Shown: positions 8,075 to 18,114, counted from the first letter of the stretch. The stretch is 58,389 nt of DNA from Neomoorella stamsii (GCF_002995805.1 NZ_PVXL01000004.1:1-58389); one strand, 5' to 3'. Notes: generated from the sequence alone by a model not told the origin. Made by a program: numbers and translations.

Positions 8075-8971
8075 ATGGGGATTTTAATTGATAAAAATAC
8101 CAAGGTTATTGTCCAGGGGATTACCGGCAGGGAAGGTTCCCTCCGGGCCAAGTATATGAAGGATTACGGCACGAAGGTTGTGGCCGGGACAAGTCCCGGT
8201 AAGGGCGGCGAAGAGGTAGCGGGTATTCCCGTCTATCATACCGTCAAGCAGGCCGTGGCCGAACACGGGGAAATTGACTTTAGTGTTATCTTCGTACCCG
8301 GCCGGGCTTTGAAAGCGGTGGTTAAAGAGGCCGCCGACGCCGGGGTTAAAAATATCGTCCCCTGTGTAGAATCGGTACCCATCCACGACATTATGGAAAT
8401 GGTGGAGTACTGCAAGCTGAAGGGGACCAGGCTCATCGGCCCGGGCTCCATCGGCATCATTACGCCCGGGGAGGCGGTTGTCGGCTGGCTGGGCGGTAAT
8501 GTCGAATGGGCTAACTCCTTCTTCAGGCCGGGACCAATTGGTGTTTTCTCCCGCAGCGGCGGCCAGTCGGGAACTATTCCCTGGATCCTCAAGGAAAACG
8601 GTTACGGCGTGAGTACCGTCGTCCACACGGGTACGGAACCTGTGCTGGGGACTTCCTTTGCTGACCTGCTACCCCTTTTCGAAGAAGATCCCCAGACGGA
8701 AGCCGTAGCCGTATTTTCCGAGATTGGCGGCACCCAAGAAGAAGAATGCGCGGAAGTAATTGCTGCGGGTAAATTCACCAAACCCTTTGTAATCTATGTG
8801 GCAGGGGCCTGGGCACCGGAAGGCCAGCGCTTCTCCCACGCTTCTAGCATTGTGGAAAGGGGCCGCGGTTCGGCCAAGAGCAAGATGGAAGCCATCCAGA
8901 AAGCCGGCGGCTATGTGGCTATGAGCCCGAATGATATCCCGCGTATCCTCAAAAACGTACTCAAGCATTAG
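8075..8971 (+). CDS. acyl-CoA ligase alpha subunit, probably malate-CoA ligase (SucD-like)
   Basis: This 298-residue alpha subunit pairs with the SucC-like protein upstream. The N-terminal CoA-binding Rossmann domain begins GILIDKNTKVIVQGITGREGSLRAKYM. The phosphorylated active-site histidine is visible as H255 in RFSHASSI, followed by the Gly/Ser/Ala loop and KMEAIQKAG. The length fits SucD and MtkB. The ATG has AGAGGG upstream. The reaction is acid + CoA + ATP to acyl-CoA + ADP + phosphate, reversible. With the aldolase next door it could run toward ATP formation from malyl-CoA. Confidence 0.8.
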   Translation: MGILIDKNTKVIVQGITGREGSLRAKYMKDYGTKVVAGTSPGKGGEEVAGIPVYHTVKQAVAEHGEIDFSVIFVPGRALKAVVKEAADAGVKNIVPCVESVPIHDIMEMVEYCKLKGTRLIGPGSIGIITPGEAVVGWLGGNVEWANSFFRPGPIGVFSRSGGQSGTIPWILKENGYGVSTVVHTGTEPVLGTSFADLLPLFEEDPQTEAVAVFSEIGGTQEEECAEVIAAGKFTKPFVIYVAGAWAPEGQRFSHASSIVERGRGSAKSKMEAIQKAGGYVAMSPNDIPRILKNVLKH

Positions 8972-8986
8972 GAGGTAATAGAAGAA

Positions 8987-9883
8987 ATGCCAGTAATGCG
9001 TTCTGTCCTTTATGTCCCTGGCAATAATCCCAAGATGATTGCCAAGGCGCCTACCTTCCCCGCCGACATAATCACCCTGGACCTGGAAGATTCGGTGCCA
9101 CCGGCGGAGAAGGAAAATGCGCGGAACCTTATCCGCGAGAACCTTAAGGCTGTTGGTGCTAATGGCTCTGAGGTATACGTACGCATCAATAACTGGGAAA
9201 CCGAGATGACCAATGACGACCTGGAGGCCATTGTCTATGAGGGCCTGCAGGGGGTTACCCTGGCGAAGTGCGGTCATCCGGACCACGTCAAGCGCCTGGA
9301 CTGGAAATTAGAAGAATTGGAACGGCGCCGCGGCCTGCCCATAGGGAGCATCAAGGTGTCTCTCCTGCTGGAAACCGCTAAAGGTATTATCCATGCCTAT
9401 GAGTCCTGCATCGCCAGCCCGCGGGTGGTTAGTGCCATCTTCGGTGCCGTTGACTATTGCAAGGACATGCGGGTCAAATTGACTTCCGAGGGCAAGGAGC
9501 AGGAATACGCCCGTGCCCATATGGCAGTTGCCGCCCGGGCGGCCGGGGTAGTTGCCATTGACTGCCCGTTTGTCGCTTACCAGGATATGGAAGCTTTCGA
9601 GAAGAGTGTGCTCCAGGGCCGGCAGATGGGTTATGAAGGCAGGATGCTGATCCATCCCAGCCAGGTTGAACCCGCTAACCGCCTCTACTCCCCGGATCCC
9701 GCTGATGTAGAATGGGCCCGCGGTGTTGTTAAAGCCTTTGAAGAAGAAGCCATTGCTAAAGGCAAAGCAGCTATTTCCTACCAGGGCAAGATGGTGGACA
9801 CCCCCGTATACCTCAACGCCAAGGATATCTTGAGCGCCTACGAAGAGATCCAGGCTAAAGATGCCGCCAGGAAGAACGCGTAA
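8987..9883 (+). CDS. HpcH/HpaI (CitE-like) aldolase, probably malyl-CoA lyase
   Basis: This 298-residue TIM-barrel lyase belongs to the CitE/malyl-CoA lyase group. Visible motifs are RSVLYVPGNNPKM, LDLEDSVPPAEKE, LLETAKGI, FGAVDYCKDM and HPSQV; the acidic residues bind Mg and the arginines bind CoA and carboxylate. Citrate lyase would need citD and citF, which are absent, so condensation of acetyl-CoA with glyoxylate (or cleavage of malyl-CoA) is more likely. It follows the ligase alpha gene by 15 bp with AGGAGG upstream, and is the last gene before a hairpin. Citramalyl-CoA lyase is an alternative. Confidence 0.78.
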   Translation: MPVMRSVLYVPGNNPKMIAKAPTFPADIITLDLEDSVPPAEKENARNLIRENLKAVGANGSEVYVRINNWETEMTNDDLEAIVYEGLQGVTLAKCGHPDHVKRLDWKLEELERRRGLPIGSIKVSLLLETAKGIIHAYESCIASPRVVSAIFGAVDYCKDMRVKLTSEGKEQEYARAHMAVAARAAGVVAIDCPFVAYQDMEAFEKSVLQGRQMGYEGRMLIHPSQVEPANRLYSPDPADVEWARGVVKAFEEEAIAKGKAAISYQGKMVDTPVYLNAKDILSAYEEIQAKDAARKNA

Positions 9884-9897
9884 AGAGCGAGGTGTAT

Positions 9898-9928
9898 GGC
9901 TGGCAGCTTTTTAAAAAAGCTGCCAGCC
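9898..9928 (+). terminator. strong hairpin after the malyl-CoA lyase gene
   Basis: A perfect 15-bp inverted repeat (9898-9912 with 9914-9928; arm GGCTGGCAGCTTTTT) closes on a single base. No T-run follows the stem, but the upper stem itself is A/T-rich, so it may act as a processing or stability element rather than a classical terminator. It separates the lyase gene from the malic enzyme gene. Confidence 0.6.
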
Positions 9929-10019
9929 GGTTCAACCATTAGACCATCACGTCAGTGGCGCTTCCCCTTACCCCCTGGTCTCTGGTTTCTACCTTTTTAC
10001 GTAAAGGAGGTATACCATA

Positions 10020-11246
<1,227 letters not shown>

Positions 11247-11319
11247 AATAGCGTTTACAGGAACCTGCGCCAAGATACTGCGGGCGACACTTTTAAGCGC
11301 GTGGTCAGGAAATATAACG

Positions 11320-11352
11320 AGCCGGCTGGATGCCCTATCCAGGCGGCTTTTT
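11320..11352 (+). terminator. terminator after malic enzyme
   Basis: A 12-bp stem with one mismatch (11320-11331 with 11337-11348) is followed by TTTTT. The rest of the 384-bp gap holds a second short hairpin (11531-11537 with 11541-11547, ATCCCCC arms) and the panB promoter. I see no gene in it. Confidence 0.8.
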
Positions 11353-11572
11353 CTGGCATAGTATAACCCCCTTGCCTGCCGGGCACAATAACATAAAAAA
11401 GGCAGGTGCAGCAAACTGGTTAACCGCATCGACTCTCCTGGCTGGCCCCGGGAAGCGCCGGAACCCAACAGCGTGCCCCATCCCGAGACCTCACCACCGG
11501 AATTCCCCATGGAAGTAGAACCGGTAACTGATCCCCCGCAGGGGGATTTTCTGTTATAATAAAGCATATAGC

Positions 11573-11601
11573 TGGTCAATACTCCCAATTGCTGTTATAA
11601 T
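11573..11601 (+). promoter_or_regulatory. sigma-A promoter of panB
   Basis: TGGTCA at 11573-11578 and TATAAT at 11596-11601 are separated by 17 bases. The predicted start lies about 22 bases before the panB ATG. The decamer CTGTTATAAT occurs twice, at 11551-11560 and 11592-11601, so a second overlapping start is possible. Confidence 0.65.
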
Positions 11602-11630
11602 GGTAACATATGGAATAAGGAGGAGGAAAA

Positions 11631-12440
11631 ATGGCCGCACGCACCAAGGTAACCTTACCCCAGCTCCGGGCCATGAAAGAGCGGGGTGAGAAGATTACCA
11701 TGGTAACCGCTTATGATTACCCTTCAGCGTTGCTGGCTGACCGGGCCGGCATGGACATGCTCCTGGTGGGCGATTCCCTGGGCATGGTGGTCCTGGGTTA
11801 CCAGAGTACAGTACCCGTAACTATGGATGAGATGGTGCACCATACCCGCGCCGTCATGCGGGCCAACCCGGCAGCCCTGGTAGTGGCCGACCTGCCCTTC
11901 CTGTCTTACCAGGCCAGTGTCCAGGACGCCGTTTATAATGCCGGCCGCCTGGTCAAGGAGGGCGGAGCCGATGCCGTCAAGCTGGAAGGTGGCCGGGCCA
12001 TGATACCCATGGTCCGGGCTATAGTCGATGCCGGCATCCCGGTCATGGGCCACCTGGGGTTAACCCCCCAATCGGTAGTCCAGCTGGGCGGCTACCGCGT
12101 CCAGGGACGGGAGGCAGCCGCAGCCGAGAAGATTGCCGCCGATGCCGCGGAATTGGTGGAAGCAGGTATCTTTTCCCTGGTTCTCGAATGTGTACCGGCA
12201 GAACTGGCCCGGCGGATAACGGCTGAACTACCGGTACCGACCATCGGCATAGGTGCCGGGCCTGATTGTGACGGCCAGGTGCTGGTTTACCATGACCTCC
12301 TGGGCCTCTTTGACCGCTTCCAGCCCAAATTTGTCAAGCGCTATGTCAACCTTGGTGAAGCCATCGTCAAGGCCCTTGCAGATTACCGGGAAGAGGTCCG
12401 CCAGGGGAAATTCCCCGGTGAAGAACACAGTTTCCGGTAA
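11631..12440 (+). CDS. panB: 3-methyl-2-oxobutanoate hydroxymethyltransferase PanB
   Basis: PanB makes ketopantoate from 2-oxoisovalerate and methylene-THF, the first committed step of pantothenate synthesis. The 269-residue TIM-barrel protein shows [55 protein letters not shown] and [17 protein letters not shown], which cover the Mg and substrate ligands. The start follows AAGGAGGAGG. The other pantothenate genes (panC, panD) are 35 kb away in this window, so the pathway is split. Confidence 0.96.
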   Translation: MAARTKVTLPQLRAMKERGEKITMVTAYDYPSALLADRAGMDMLLVGDSLGMVVLGYQSTVPVTMDEMVHHTRAVMRANPAALVVADLPFLSYQASVQDAVYNAGRLVKEGGADAVKLEGGRAMIPMVRAIVDAGIPVMGHLGLTPQSVVQLGGYRVQGREAAAAEKIAADAAELVEAGIFSLVLECVPAELARRITAELPVPTIGIGAGPDCDGQVLVYHDLLGLFDRFQPKFVKRYVNLGEAIVKALADYREEVRQGKFPGEEHSFR

Positions 12441-12466
12441 AAGGATGTATGGAGGGACGCTGTTAG

Positions 12467-13180
12467 TTGCTCAATTACCTGGACCTGCTCTTGCTTCTAC
12501 TCCTGGCCTGGGGCGCCTGGCGGGGTTACCGCCTGGGCTTTGTTAACCTGGTAGCCGGCTGGATCAGCTACCTGGTGGCGGGGCTAGTGGCAGCCCTGTA
12601 TGCCCGGCCCCTGGCCGAAGCCCTGGACCAGGCCTGGCATTTAACCAGTCGCTGGGGTAACGGGCTGGCTCCCCTCTTACCATTACCACGATCGGTTCTC
12701 AGCCAGCCCCTGGGTACGGCGGCCACCAGGCAGATGGAAATCCTTTTAAACGGCACGCCCTTACCGGGTATGATAAAACAGAGCCTGCTGGAGGGCCTGG
12801 AGAAGGTTTCCGGAGGTACGGTGGGCCAAGCCCTGGCCGGGCAGCTGGTCTTCTTGGGCCTGGAATTAATAACCCTGGTGGTCCTGTTTTACGGCAGTTT
12901 ATTTCTTTTACGCCGCCTGGCTCGTTGGGGCACCATGGGGATCAACATGGCACCTGCTGGCCTGGTAAACCGGGGACTGGGCCTGGCTCTGGGCCTCCTG
13001 GGGCAGGTCTTCTGGCTGGCTTTGCTGGTAGGGATGCTGCGCTCCCTCCTGGCCCTACCGGCCATGACGGCGGCTCCCGGTTTTGTACCCCTGGCCCGGC
13101 AGCTCTATAACTCCGGCATGGCCTTCCAGTTGGGCAATTTTTATGACTGGCTGGCCGGATTGTTGCATACCCTAATCTAG
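12467..13180 (+). CDS. CvpA family membrane protein
   Basis: This 237-residue protein starts with a TTG ten bases after GGAGGG. Its N-terminus, LLLLAWGAWRGYRLGFVNLVAGWISYLVAG, has the CvpA pattern of a hydrophobic helix, an Arg-Gly-rich turn and a second helix. Two to three further helices follow (LVFLGLELITLVVLFYGSLF and VFWLALLVGMLRSLLALP). CvpA proteins in Firmicutes are often near mutS2 or purine genes and are linked to envelope functions. Here the neighbours are panB and a peptidase, so the context is not informative. Confidence 0.72.
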   Translation: MLNYLDLLLLLLLAWGAWRGYRLGFVNLVAGWISYLVAGLVAALYARPLAEALDQAWHLTSRWGNGLAPLLPLPRSVLSQPLGTAATRQMEILLNGTPLPGMIKQSLLEGLEKVSGGTVGQALAGQLVFLGLELITLVVLFYGSLFLLRRLARWGTMGINMAPAGLVNRGLGLALGLLGQVFWLALLVGMLRSLLALPAMTAAPGFVPLARQLYNSGMAFQLGNFYDWLAGLLHTLI

Positions 13181-13267
13181 GGGTTGGCGACAGGAGGCCT
13201 TCTAAGGAATGAAAGAAAAAGAATGGGGTTTCTGCCTCCAGGTTAACAAAAAAGGAGGAATTGCGTA

Positions 13268-14698
13268 ATGGCAGAAAAAGAAGAAAGCAGGGGCAAAAAA
13301 CTACAAAAAGAACTGGCCCTACCCCAAAAGAGTGCCTGGGAGCGTTTGGAAGGGGATACCAGGGAAAAGGTTTTTGCCTTTGCCGAGGGGTATAAAACCT
13401 TCTTAAGCCGGGCTAAAACTGAACGGGAAGCCGTCCGTGCCGCCCTGGAAGCCGCCCGGGGGCGCGGTTTTGTTTCCCTGGCTGACCTGCCTCCCGGCCG
13501 GGGGTTAAATCCCGGGAGCCGCTTCTACCTGGAATGGCGGGGTAAAGTCCTGCTCATGGGCATAATGGGAACGGCCGACCTGGCCGAAGGTATAAGGCTG
13601 GTGGGGGCTCATGTTGATGCGCCACGCCTGGACCTGAAACCCATGCCCCTCTATGAAAAAGACGGCCTGGCCATGTTCAAAACCCACTATTACGGCGGCA
13701 TCAAGAAATACCAGTGGACGGCCCTCCCCCTGGCCCTGCACGGCGTGATTATGTTACGGAACGGTCGCCGGGTGGAAGTGGTAATCGGTGAAGACAGCGC
13801 GGATCCCATTTTTACCATAAGTGATTTATTACCTCACCTGGCCAAGGAGCAGATGAAAAAGACAATGGAAGAAGCCCTGAACGGGGACGATTTAAACCTG
13901 GTAGTGGGCAGCATACCCTATCCCGGCGAAGATGATCTAAAAGATAAAATTCGCCTGGCCATTCTCCAGCTGTTAAATGAGCGTTATGGCCTGGTGGAAG
14001 AGGACCTGATCACGGCGGAGCTGGAACTGGTGCCGGCCGGTCCGGCCCGGGACCTGGGTTTTGACCGCTCCCTGGTAGGAGGTTACGGCCAGGACGACCG
14101 GGTCTGCGGCTACACGGCCCTGCAGGCCATCCTGGACCTGGAGGTGCCCCGCCATACGGCCCTGGTGCTCCTGGTAGATAAAGAAGAAATCGGCAGTACA
14201 GGTAATACCGGCGCCCATTCCCGCCTCCTGGAATATGCCATAACTGAACTGGCGGCCCGTGTGGGTACCACAAGCATTATCCATGTAGGCCGGATTATGG
14301 CCAATTCCCAGGCCATTTCCGCTGACGTCACCGCCGGTGTCGATCCCACCTATGAAAATGTCTTCGACATGCATAATGCCTCCCGCCTGGGGTACGGCGT
14401 AGTTTTAAACAAATACTCAGGTGCCCGGGGCAAATACGACGCCAATGACGCCAGTGCCGAGTTTATGGGCCGGCTGCGGGACATTTTCAACCAGAACCAG
14501 GTTATCTGGCAGAGCGGCGAAATGGGCAAGGTGGATGCCGGCGGCGGCGGGACCATAGCCAAGTTCCTGGCCTACTTTGGCCTGGATGTGGCCGATTGCG
14601 GCCCGGCCCTCCTCTCCATGCACGCTCCCCTGGAGATAGCCAGTAAGGTGGATATTTATATGGCCTACCGGGCCTACAAGGCTTTTCTTGCCAGTTAA
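13268..14698 (+). CDS. M18 family zinc aminopeptidase
   Basis: This is a cytosolic dinuclear-zinc aminopeptidase of 476 residues that trims N-terminal residues from peptides. Zinc and catalytic motifs are visible in order: GAHVDAPRLDLKP, the DKEEIGSTGNTGAHS segment with its Glu-Glu pair, DVTAGVDPTYENVFDMHNAS and SMHAPLEIASKVDIYMAYRAYKAFL. This pattern and length fit the M18 branch common in clostridia and Thermotoga. The start ATG lies behind AAAAGGAGG. The gene stands alone between CvpA and yedF. Confidence 0.92.
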   Translation: MAEKEESRGKKLQKELALPQKSAWERLEGDTREKVFAFAEGYKTFLSRAKTEREAVRAALEAARGRGFVSLADLPPGRGLNPGSRFYLEWRGKVLLMGIMGTADLAEGIRLVGAHVDAPRLDLKPMPLYEKDGLAMFKTHYYGGIKKYQWTALPLALHGVIMLRNGRRVEVVIGEDSADPIFTISDLLPHLAKEQMKKTMEEALNGDDLNLVVGSIPYPGEDDLKDKIRLAILQLLNERYGLVEEDLITAELELVPAGPARDLGFDRSLVGGYGQDDRVCGYTALQAILDLEVPRHTALVLLVDKEEIGSTGNTGAHSRLLEYAITELAARVGTTSIIHVGRIMANSQAISADVTAGVDPTYENVFDMHNASRLGYGVVLNKYSGARGKYDANDASAEFMGRLRDIFNQNQVIWQSGEMGKVDAGGGGTIAKFLAYFGLDVADCGPALLSMHAPLEIASKVDIYMAYRAYKAFLAS

Positions 14699-14745
14699 GG
14701 ATTTTTAAGCAGGAAAAGCAAAACCTTATGGAGAAAAAGTATATA

Positions 14746-14789
14746 AAAAGCCCTGGTACCTTGAGAGCGGATGGGCGCCAGGTGCTTTT
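14746..14789 (+). promoter_or_regulatory. hairpin in the yedF leader
   Basis: AAAAG and CCTGG pair with CCAGG and CTTTT across 14746-14789, ending in a TTTTCTTTT stretch ten bases before the yedF ribosome-binding site. It could terminate aminopeptidase transcripts or attenuate yedF. Confidence 0.4.
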
Positions 14790-14812
14790 CTTTTAAAAGG
14801 GAGGTTGACACG

Positions 14813-15394
14813 GTGGAAAAAATAGTAGATGCCCGCGGGCTGGCCTGCCCGCAACCGGTTATCCAGACCAAAAAGGCCCTGGAAACTTTGGAGCCGGATG
14901 GCGAGCTGGTTACTATTGTCGATAATGAGGTGGCCCGGGATAATGTTTTAAAGCTGGCGCGGAGCCTGGAGTGTGAGACCAGCGTCAGGGAACAGGGAAG
15001 TGAGTACTATATCCATATTCGCAAGGAAAGCATACCGGCTACCCAGTTAAGCGTTAATCCGGGCCAGGTATTACTGGTAACCTCGGCCAACCTGGGCCGC
15101 GGTTCCGAAGAACTGGGGAGCATCCTCATGCGCAGCTTCTTTTACAGCTTGGGTGAAACGGAAGTGCTGCCCCGGCGGGTACTCTTTATCAACAGTGGTG
15201 TCCAGCTCTGCTGCCAGGGTTCACCAGTGCTGGACAGCCTGCTAACCCTGGAGCAAAAGGGAGTGGAAATCCTGGCCTGCGGCACCTGCCTGGACTATTA
15301 CCACCTGAAGGAAAAATTGTGTGCCGGTAGCGTTACCAATATGTATACCATTATTGAGCACCTCATGGCTGCGGAAAAGGTAATTACCCTCTAG
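14813..15394 (+). CDS. yedF: YedF-like sulfurtransferase (TusA domain plus DsrE-like domain)
   Basis: This 193-residue protein joins an N-terminal TusA/SirA domain (residues 1-75) with the catalytic Cys-Pro-x-Pro motif in DARGLACPQPVIQ to a C-terminal DsrE-like domain (about 85-193). That domain includes LLVTSANLGRGSEELGSILMR and cysteine-containing QLCCQGSPV and ACGTCLDYY segments. The architecture is that of the YedF family, which tracks with selenium use in many bacteria. selA, selB and selD are not in the window, so a selenium role is inferred. The start is GTG 14813, eight bases after GGGAGG. Confidence 0.85.
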   Translation: MEKIVDARGLACPQPVIQTKKALETLEPDGELVTIVDNEVARDNVLKLARSLECETSVREQGSEYYIHIRKESIPATQLSVNPGQVLLVTSANLGRGSEELGSILMRSFFYSLGETEVLPRRVLFINSGVQLCCQGSPVLDSLLTLEQKGVEILACGTCLDYYHLKEKLCAGSVTNMYTIIEHLMAAEKVITL

Positions 15395-15407
15395 GGGAGT
15401 GGTGACT

Positions 15408-16451
15408 TTGCTCTGGCAGCGCCGGCGTTACCGGGATGAGCAGCGCCTGTCAGCAGCCCTGGCAGGTTGCCGGGGCAAAATAGCTAAAGGTTTGCGACGG
15501 GAGTTGTGCCGGCTGGACGCCCTGGCCCTGGCCGGGCTCCTTGCCGGCCTCTGGCCGCGCCTGGAGGAAGCTACCCGTGAGCAGCTGGCGGCTCTAGCGG
15601 AGGAAGAAGGTTTTATTGACGCGTGGCTGCGGGCCCTGGAACAGGGAAAAGCCGGCGAGAAAGCTGCGGCGGCCACCATCCTGGGCGAGATGGAAATTAA
15701 ACGCGCCCTTGGCCCCCTCCTGGCGGCCCTGGGGGACCGGGATGAAGGCGTCCAGATGGCAGCAACTGCCGCCCTTACCCGCTTACGTGACCGGCGCTGC
15801 CTGGAACCGTTGCTTGCAGCCCTGGCGGAACCCCGGCGCTGGCCGCCGGCGCGGGTGGCCGAGGTGTTGTTAGCCTTAGGAACAGCCAGCATCCCGCCTT
15901 TACTGGATCTCCTGGCCCGGGGGCCGGAAGATATTTCCTTACGGGTGATAAATATCCTGGGCCTCTTTGAGGATGGCCGGGTCTTGCCGGCCCTGGAGCA
16001 TTGCCTTGAGAATGGGACCGCTGCCGTGCGCAGAGCGGCAGCCATGGCCCTTGGAGAAACAGGCTGCGGCCAGGCCGCCGAAAGTTTAAAGAAGGCCCTG
16101 GCCGACCCGGTGGCCGCAGTGCGAGCCGCCGCCGCCCGTTCCCTGGGGAGGTTAAAGTGCCGGGAGGCAGGGGACCTGCTTAAAGGTTGCCTGGCCGATG
16201 CAACCTGGGAAGTCCGGGTGGCTGCCGGCGCAGCCCTGGCCGAGCTGGGTGCAGCAAGGGAAGAGCAAGCAATGGGAGGAGAACACCAGGATGGATCTGC
16301 AGGTCGGCGATATCGTCCAGACCAGAAAGAAACACCCCTGCGGCAGCGACCAGTGGGAGATATTACGGGTAGGCATGGATTTTCGCCTGCGCTGCCTGGG
16401 ATGCGGCCGTTTAATCCTTATTCCTCGCCTGAAAGCGGAAAAGAGCATTAA
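15408..16451 (+). CDS. HEAT-repeat protein
   Basis: This protein of about 347 residues consists of repeated helix pairs rich in Ala, Leu and Arg, with typical HEAT/PBS-lyase-like units such as RAAAMALGETGCGQAAESLKKAL and AVRAAAARSLGRLK. Such solenoids bind other proteins; no catalytic motif is visible. I prefer the TTG at 15408, eight bases after GGGGAG, although GTG codons at 15399 and 15402 are also in frame. The last 54 codons lie over the DUF951 gene in a different frame and encode a non-repeat, low-complexity tail. Confidence 0.7.
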   Translation: MLWQRRRYRDEQRLSAALAGCRGKIAKGLRRELCRLDALALAGLLAGLWPRLEEATREQLAALAEEEGFIDAWLRALEQGKAGEKAAAATILGEMEIKRALGPLLAALGDRDEGVQMAATAALTRLRDRRCLEPLLAALAEPRRWPPARVAEVLLALGTASIPPLLDLLARGPEDISLRVINILGLFEDGRVLPALEHCLENGTAAVRRAAAMALGETGCGQAAESLKKALADPVAAVRAAAARSLGRLKCREAGDLLKGCLADATWEVRVAAGAALAELGAAREEQAMGGEHQDGSAGRRYRPDQKETPLRQRPVGDITGRHGFSPALPGMRPFNPYSSPESGKEH

Positions 16452-16476
16452 AAAAGTAATTTCTAAGTTGCCTTGA
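16291..16476 (+). CDS. DUF951 family protein
   Basis: This 61-residue protein starts MDLQVGDIVQTRKKHPCGS, continues EILRVGMDFRLRCLGCGRLILIPR and ends in a Lys-rich tail. It is a full-length match to the DUF951 pattern as I know it, with three cysteines (one in HPCG and the pair in CLGC) and a high positive charge that suggests nucleic-acid binding. The ATG lies nine bases after GGGAGGAG. The gene overlaps the end of the HEAT-repeat gene by about 160 bp in another frame, and its 3' end overlaps the convergent CGGC-domain gene by 14 bp. Confidence 0.85.
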   Translation: MDLQVGDIVQTRKKHPCGSDQWEILRVGMDFRLRCLGCGRLILIPRLKAEKSIKKVISKLP

Positions 16477-16972
16477 GCAGGGTCAGGATTTGCAAGGCCT
16501 TCCTGGGAGTGGCGGCCTGTTTTTCATATAAATAACGCAAATAATTGAGGTTGAGGAGGCGCTGCCGGCATTCGGTGAGGCTGGGGATATCACCTGGATT
16601 TAAACTGACGGTCGAACAGCAACGGGCTGCAGCTGCCTCCAGGTAACTACCCATGAGCACCGGGCGGCCCAGTTCGGCCTCAATGGCCTCTGCCTGGGCA
16701 AAGGCAGTGGGGCAATGGTTGTCAAAAAACGTGCAGGAAGGAAAAACGAAATAATCGACTCCTTCTTGACGAACCAGGCGGCGGGCCACATCCAGGCGGC
16801 CGGTACCCGGGCAGCCCGGGCAGGGCTGCATGGCCACGATTTTAGCTCCCGGCAGCTCCCCTAGCGGTCCCCTTTTTTTCTCCAGGGCCAGGAAACAGAG
16901 AATATGGGCCTGGTAGCCAGGGCATCCCTTCTTCCAGTGATCCTGGCAGGCAATAATACCAACTCGGTGCAT
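16463..16972 (-). CDS. CGGC-domain cysteine-rich protein
   Basis: This 169-residue protein begins MHRVGIIACQDHWKKGCPGY and contains MQPCPGCPGTGRLDVARRLV and FPSCTFFDNHCPTAF. The pattern of N-terminal Cys, a CxGCPG motif and a later Cys pair resembles the CGGC domain family, thought to bind metal or Fe-S. The region after residue 115 (AARCCSTVSL) adds two more cysteines. The function is unknown. A GAGGG box lies upstream of the ATG. It is transcribed against DUF951. Confidence 0.6.
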   Translation of the reverse strand: MHRVGIIACQDHWKKGCPGYQAHILCFLALEKKRGPLGELPGAKIVAMQPCPGCPGTGRLDVARRLVRQEGVDYFVFPSCTFFDNHCPTAFAQAEAIEAELGRPVLMGSYLEAAAARCCSTVSLNPGDIPSLTECRQRLLNLNYLRYLYEKQAATPRKALQILTLLKAT

Positions 16973-17349
16973 TTTAAGAAGCCCTCTTTTATAGAAAATG
17001 ATAATTTAACCAGATTGGCATCGATTTTCCACAACGATAGCAGTTTAACATATCGGCCTTCAAAAAAATGTCGGAAGCTGACGACAATCCAACTTAATAA
17101 TTTTAAGAAAAGATAAAGGATGTTTAAAAAACTGGCCTCTACTTTTAATTATCTCTTCCCTTAAAAGTCGGTTGCCCCTATAAAAACTTAAGTGGTGCCC
17201 CGGCCCCCCGAGATATATGACGGTGGAAGCTAATTTAGCGGCTATGCCTTCCTGGTTCCTTTCTCTATCTGGAGTTGATAATAATAGTTGGTGCTACCTC
17301 CGGGATCCTTGGTATAATATAATAAACAGGTAAGGCAAATTAAACGCTG
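16973..17349. other. 377-bp AT-rich intergenic region
   Basis: The region lies between two divergent genes. The left part (16973-17165) is AT-rich and has no convincing open frame. The right part contains a TATAAT at 17313-17318 with only a weak -35 (TTGGTG at 17288), which may drive the thioesterase gene. I see no RNA gene here. Confidence 0.5.
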
Positions 17350-18114
17350 GTGATCTACTTGTTGCTCAATACATACCAGAGGTCCTATCAAGTTCACTAT
17401 TATGAAACCAATTTTATGTTAGAAGCCTCACCGGTGACTGTCCTGGGTTACCTGGAAGAAACGGCCACCTGGCATTCTGAAACAGCTGGCAACAGCATTG
17501 CCAGCTTAAACGCCGCCGGCCGGGGCTGGGTCGTCTACCGCTATCATCTCCAGGTGAGCCGCTACCCCCGCTGGCAGGAAAAGATAACCGTCACCACCTG
17601 GGTGGAACGCTTCCAGCGCTGTTTTGCCTACCGTAATTTTTATATCCATGATGCCGGGGGTAACCTCCTGGGCCGGGCCGCATCCGTGTGGATCTTCCTG
17701 GATATCGCCAGTAAAAAGCCCCTGCGGATACCGCCCGCGGTAAGCGCACCTTATGGGCTTTATCCTGAGGCGGCCATCCCGGCAGGCTTTAGCGAGCTAC
17801 CAACTCTGGAAAGCCCATCTATTACGGCAGAATTTACCGTGGGGGCAGCAGATATGGATATCAACCACCATGCCAATAACAAAAGGTATATAAACTGGCT
17901 GCTGGAGAGCGTGCCCCTCGAAGTCCACCGGCAGGCCTTTCCGGCCACCATCGAGATTGTTTATAAAAAAGACGCCCGCTACGGGGATCACATCTTGAGC
18001 GAGAGTCAGGAGCTAAAGGCCGGGGACGGTACCAGGTGTTACCTCCACCGCCTCACCTGCCCGAAAAAAGAACTAGAACTAGCCCTGGCCCGGACCACCT
18101 GGCAGGAACGCTAA
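17350..18114 (+). CDS. acyl-ACP thioesterase (FatA/FatB type)
   Basis: This is a 254-residue double-hotdog thioesterase that hydrolyses acyl-ACP to free fatty acid. The first domain starts QRSYQVHYYETNFMLEAS and includes RGWVVYRYHLQVSRYPRW. The second carries DMDINHHANNKRYINWLLESVP (N172-H173-H174), which matches the catalytic Asn-His segment of plant and bacterial FatA. The GTG start has only AGGTAAGG about 15 bases upstream, so TTG codons at 17359 or 17362 are possible. No fatty-acid synthesis genes flank it. Confidence 0.85.
   Translation: MIYLLLNTYQRSYQVHYYETNFMLEASPVTVLGYLEETATWHSETAGNSIASLNAAGRGWVVYRYHLQVSRYPRWQEKITVTTWVERFQRCFAYRNFYIHDAGGNLLGRAASVWIFLDIASKKPLRIPPAVSAPYGLYPEAAIPAGFSELPTLESPSITAEFTVGAADMDINHHANNKRYINWLLESVPLEVHRQAFPATIEIVYKKDARYGDHILSESQELKAGDGTRCYLHRLTCPKKELELALARTTWQER

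Noticed and set aside
6476..9883. TCA-cycle succinyl-CoA synthetase plus citrate lyase
   Set aside because: No citF, citD, citC or other TCA gene is adjacent, and the lyase-malic enzyme neighbourhood favours malyl-CoA chemistry. Succinate remains a secondary option for the ligase.
14746..14789. SECIS element for selenocysteine next to yedF
   Set aside because: It is not downstream of an in-frame TGA in a coding region and has terminator-like A/T flanks.
15399..16451. Frameshift error joining HEAT and DUF951 into one gene
   Set aside because: DUF951 has its own ATG, ribosome-binding site and complete family length, so two genes are more likely than one broken gene.
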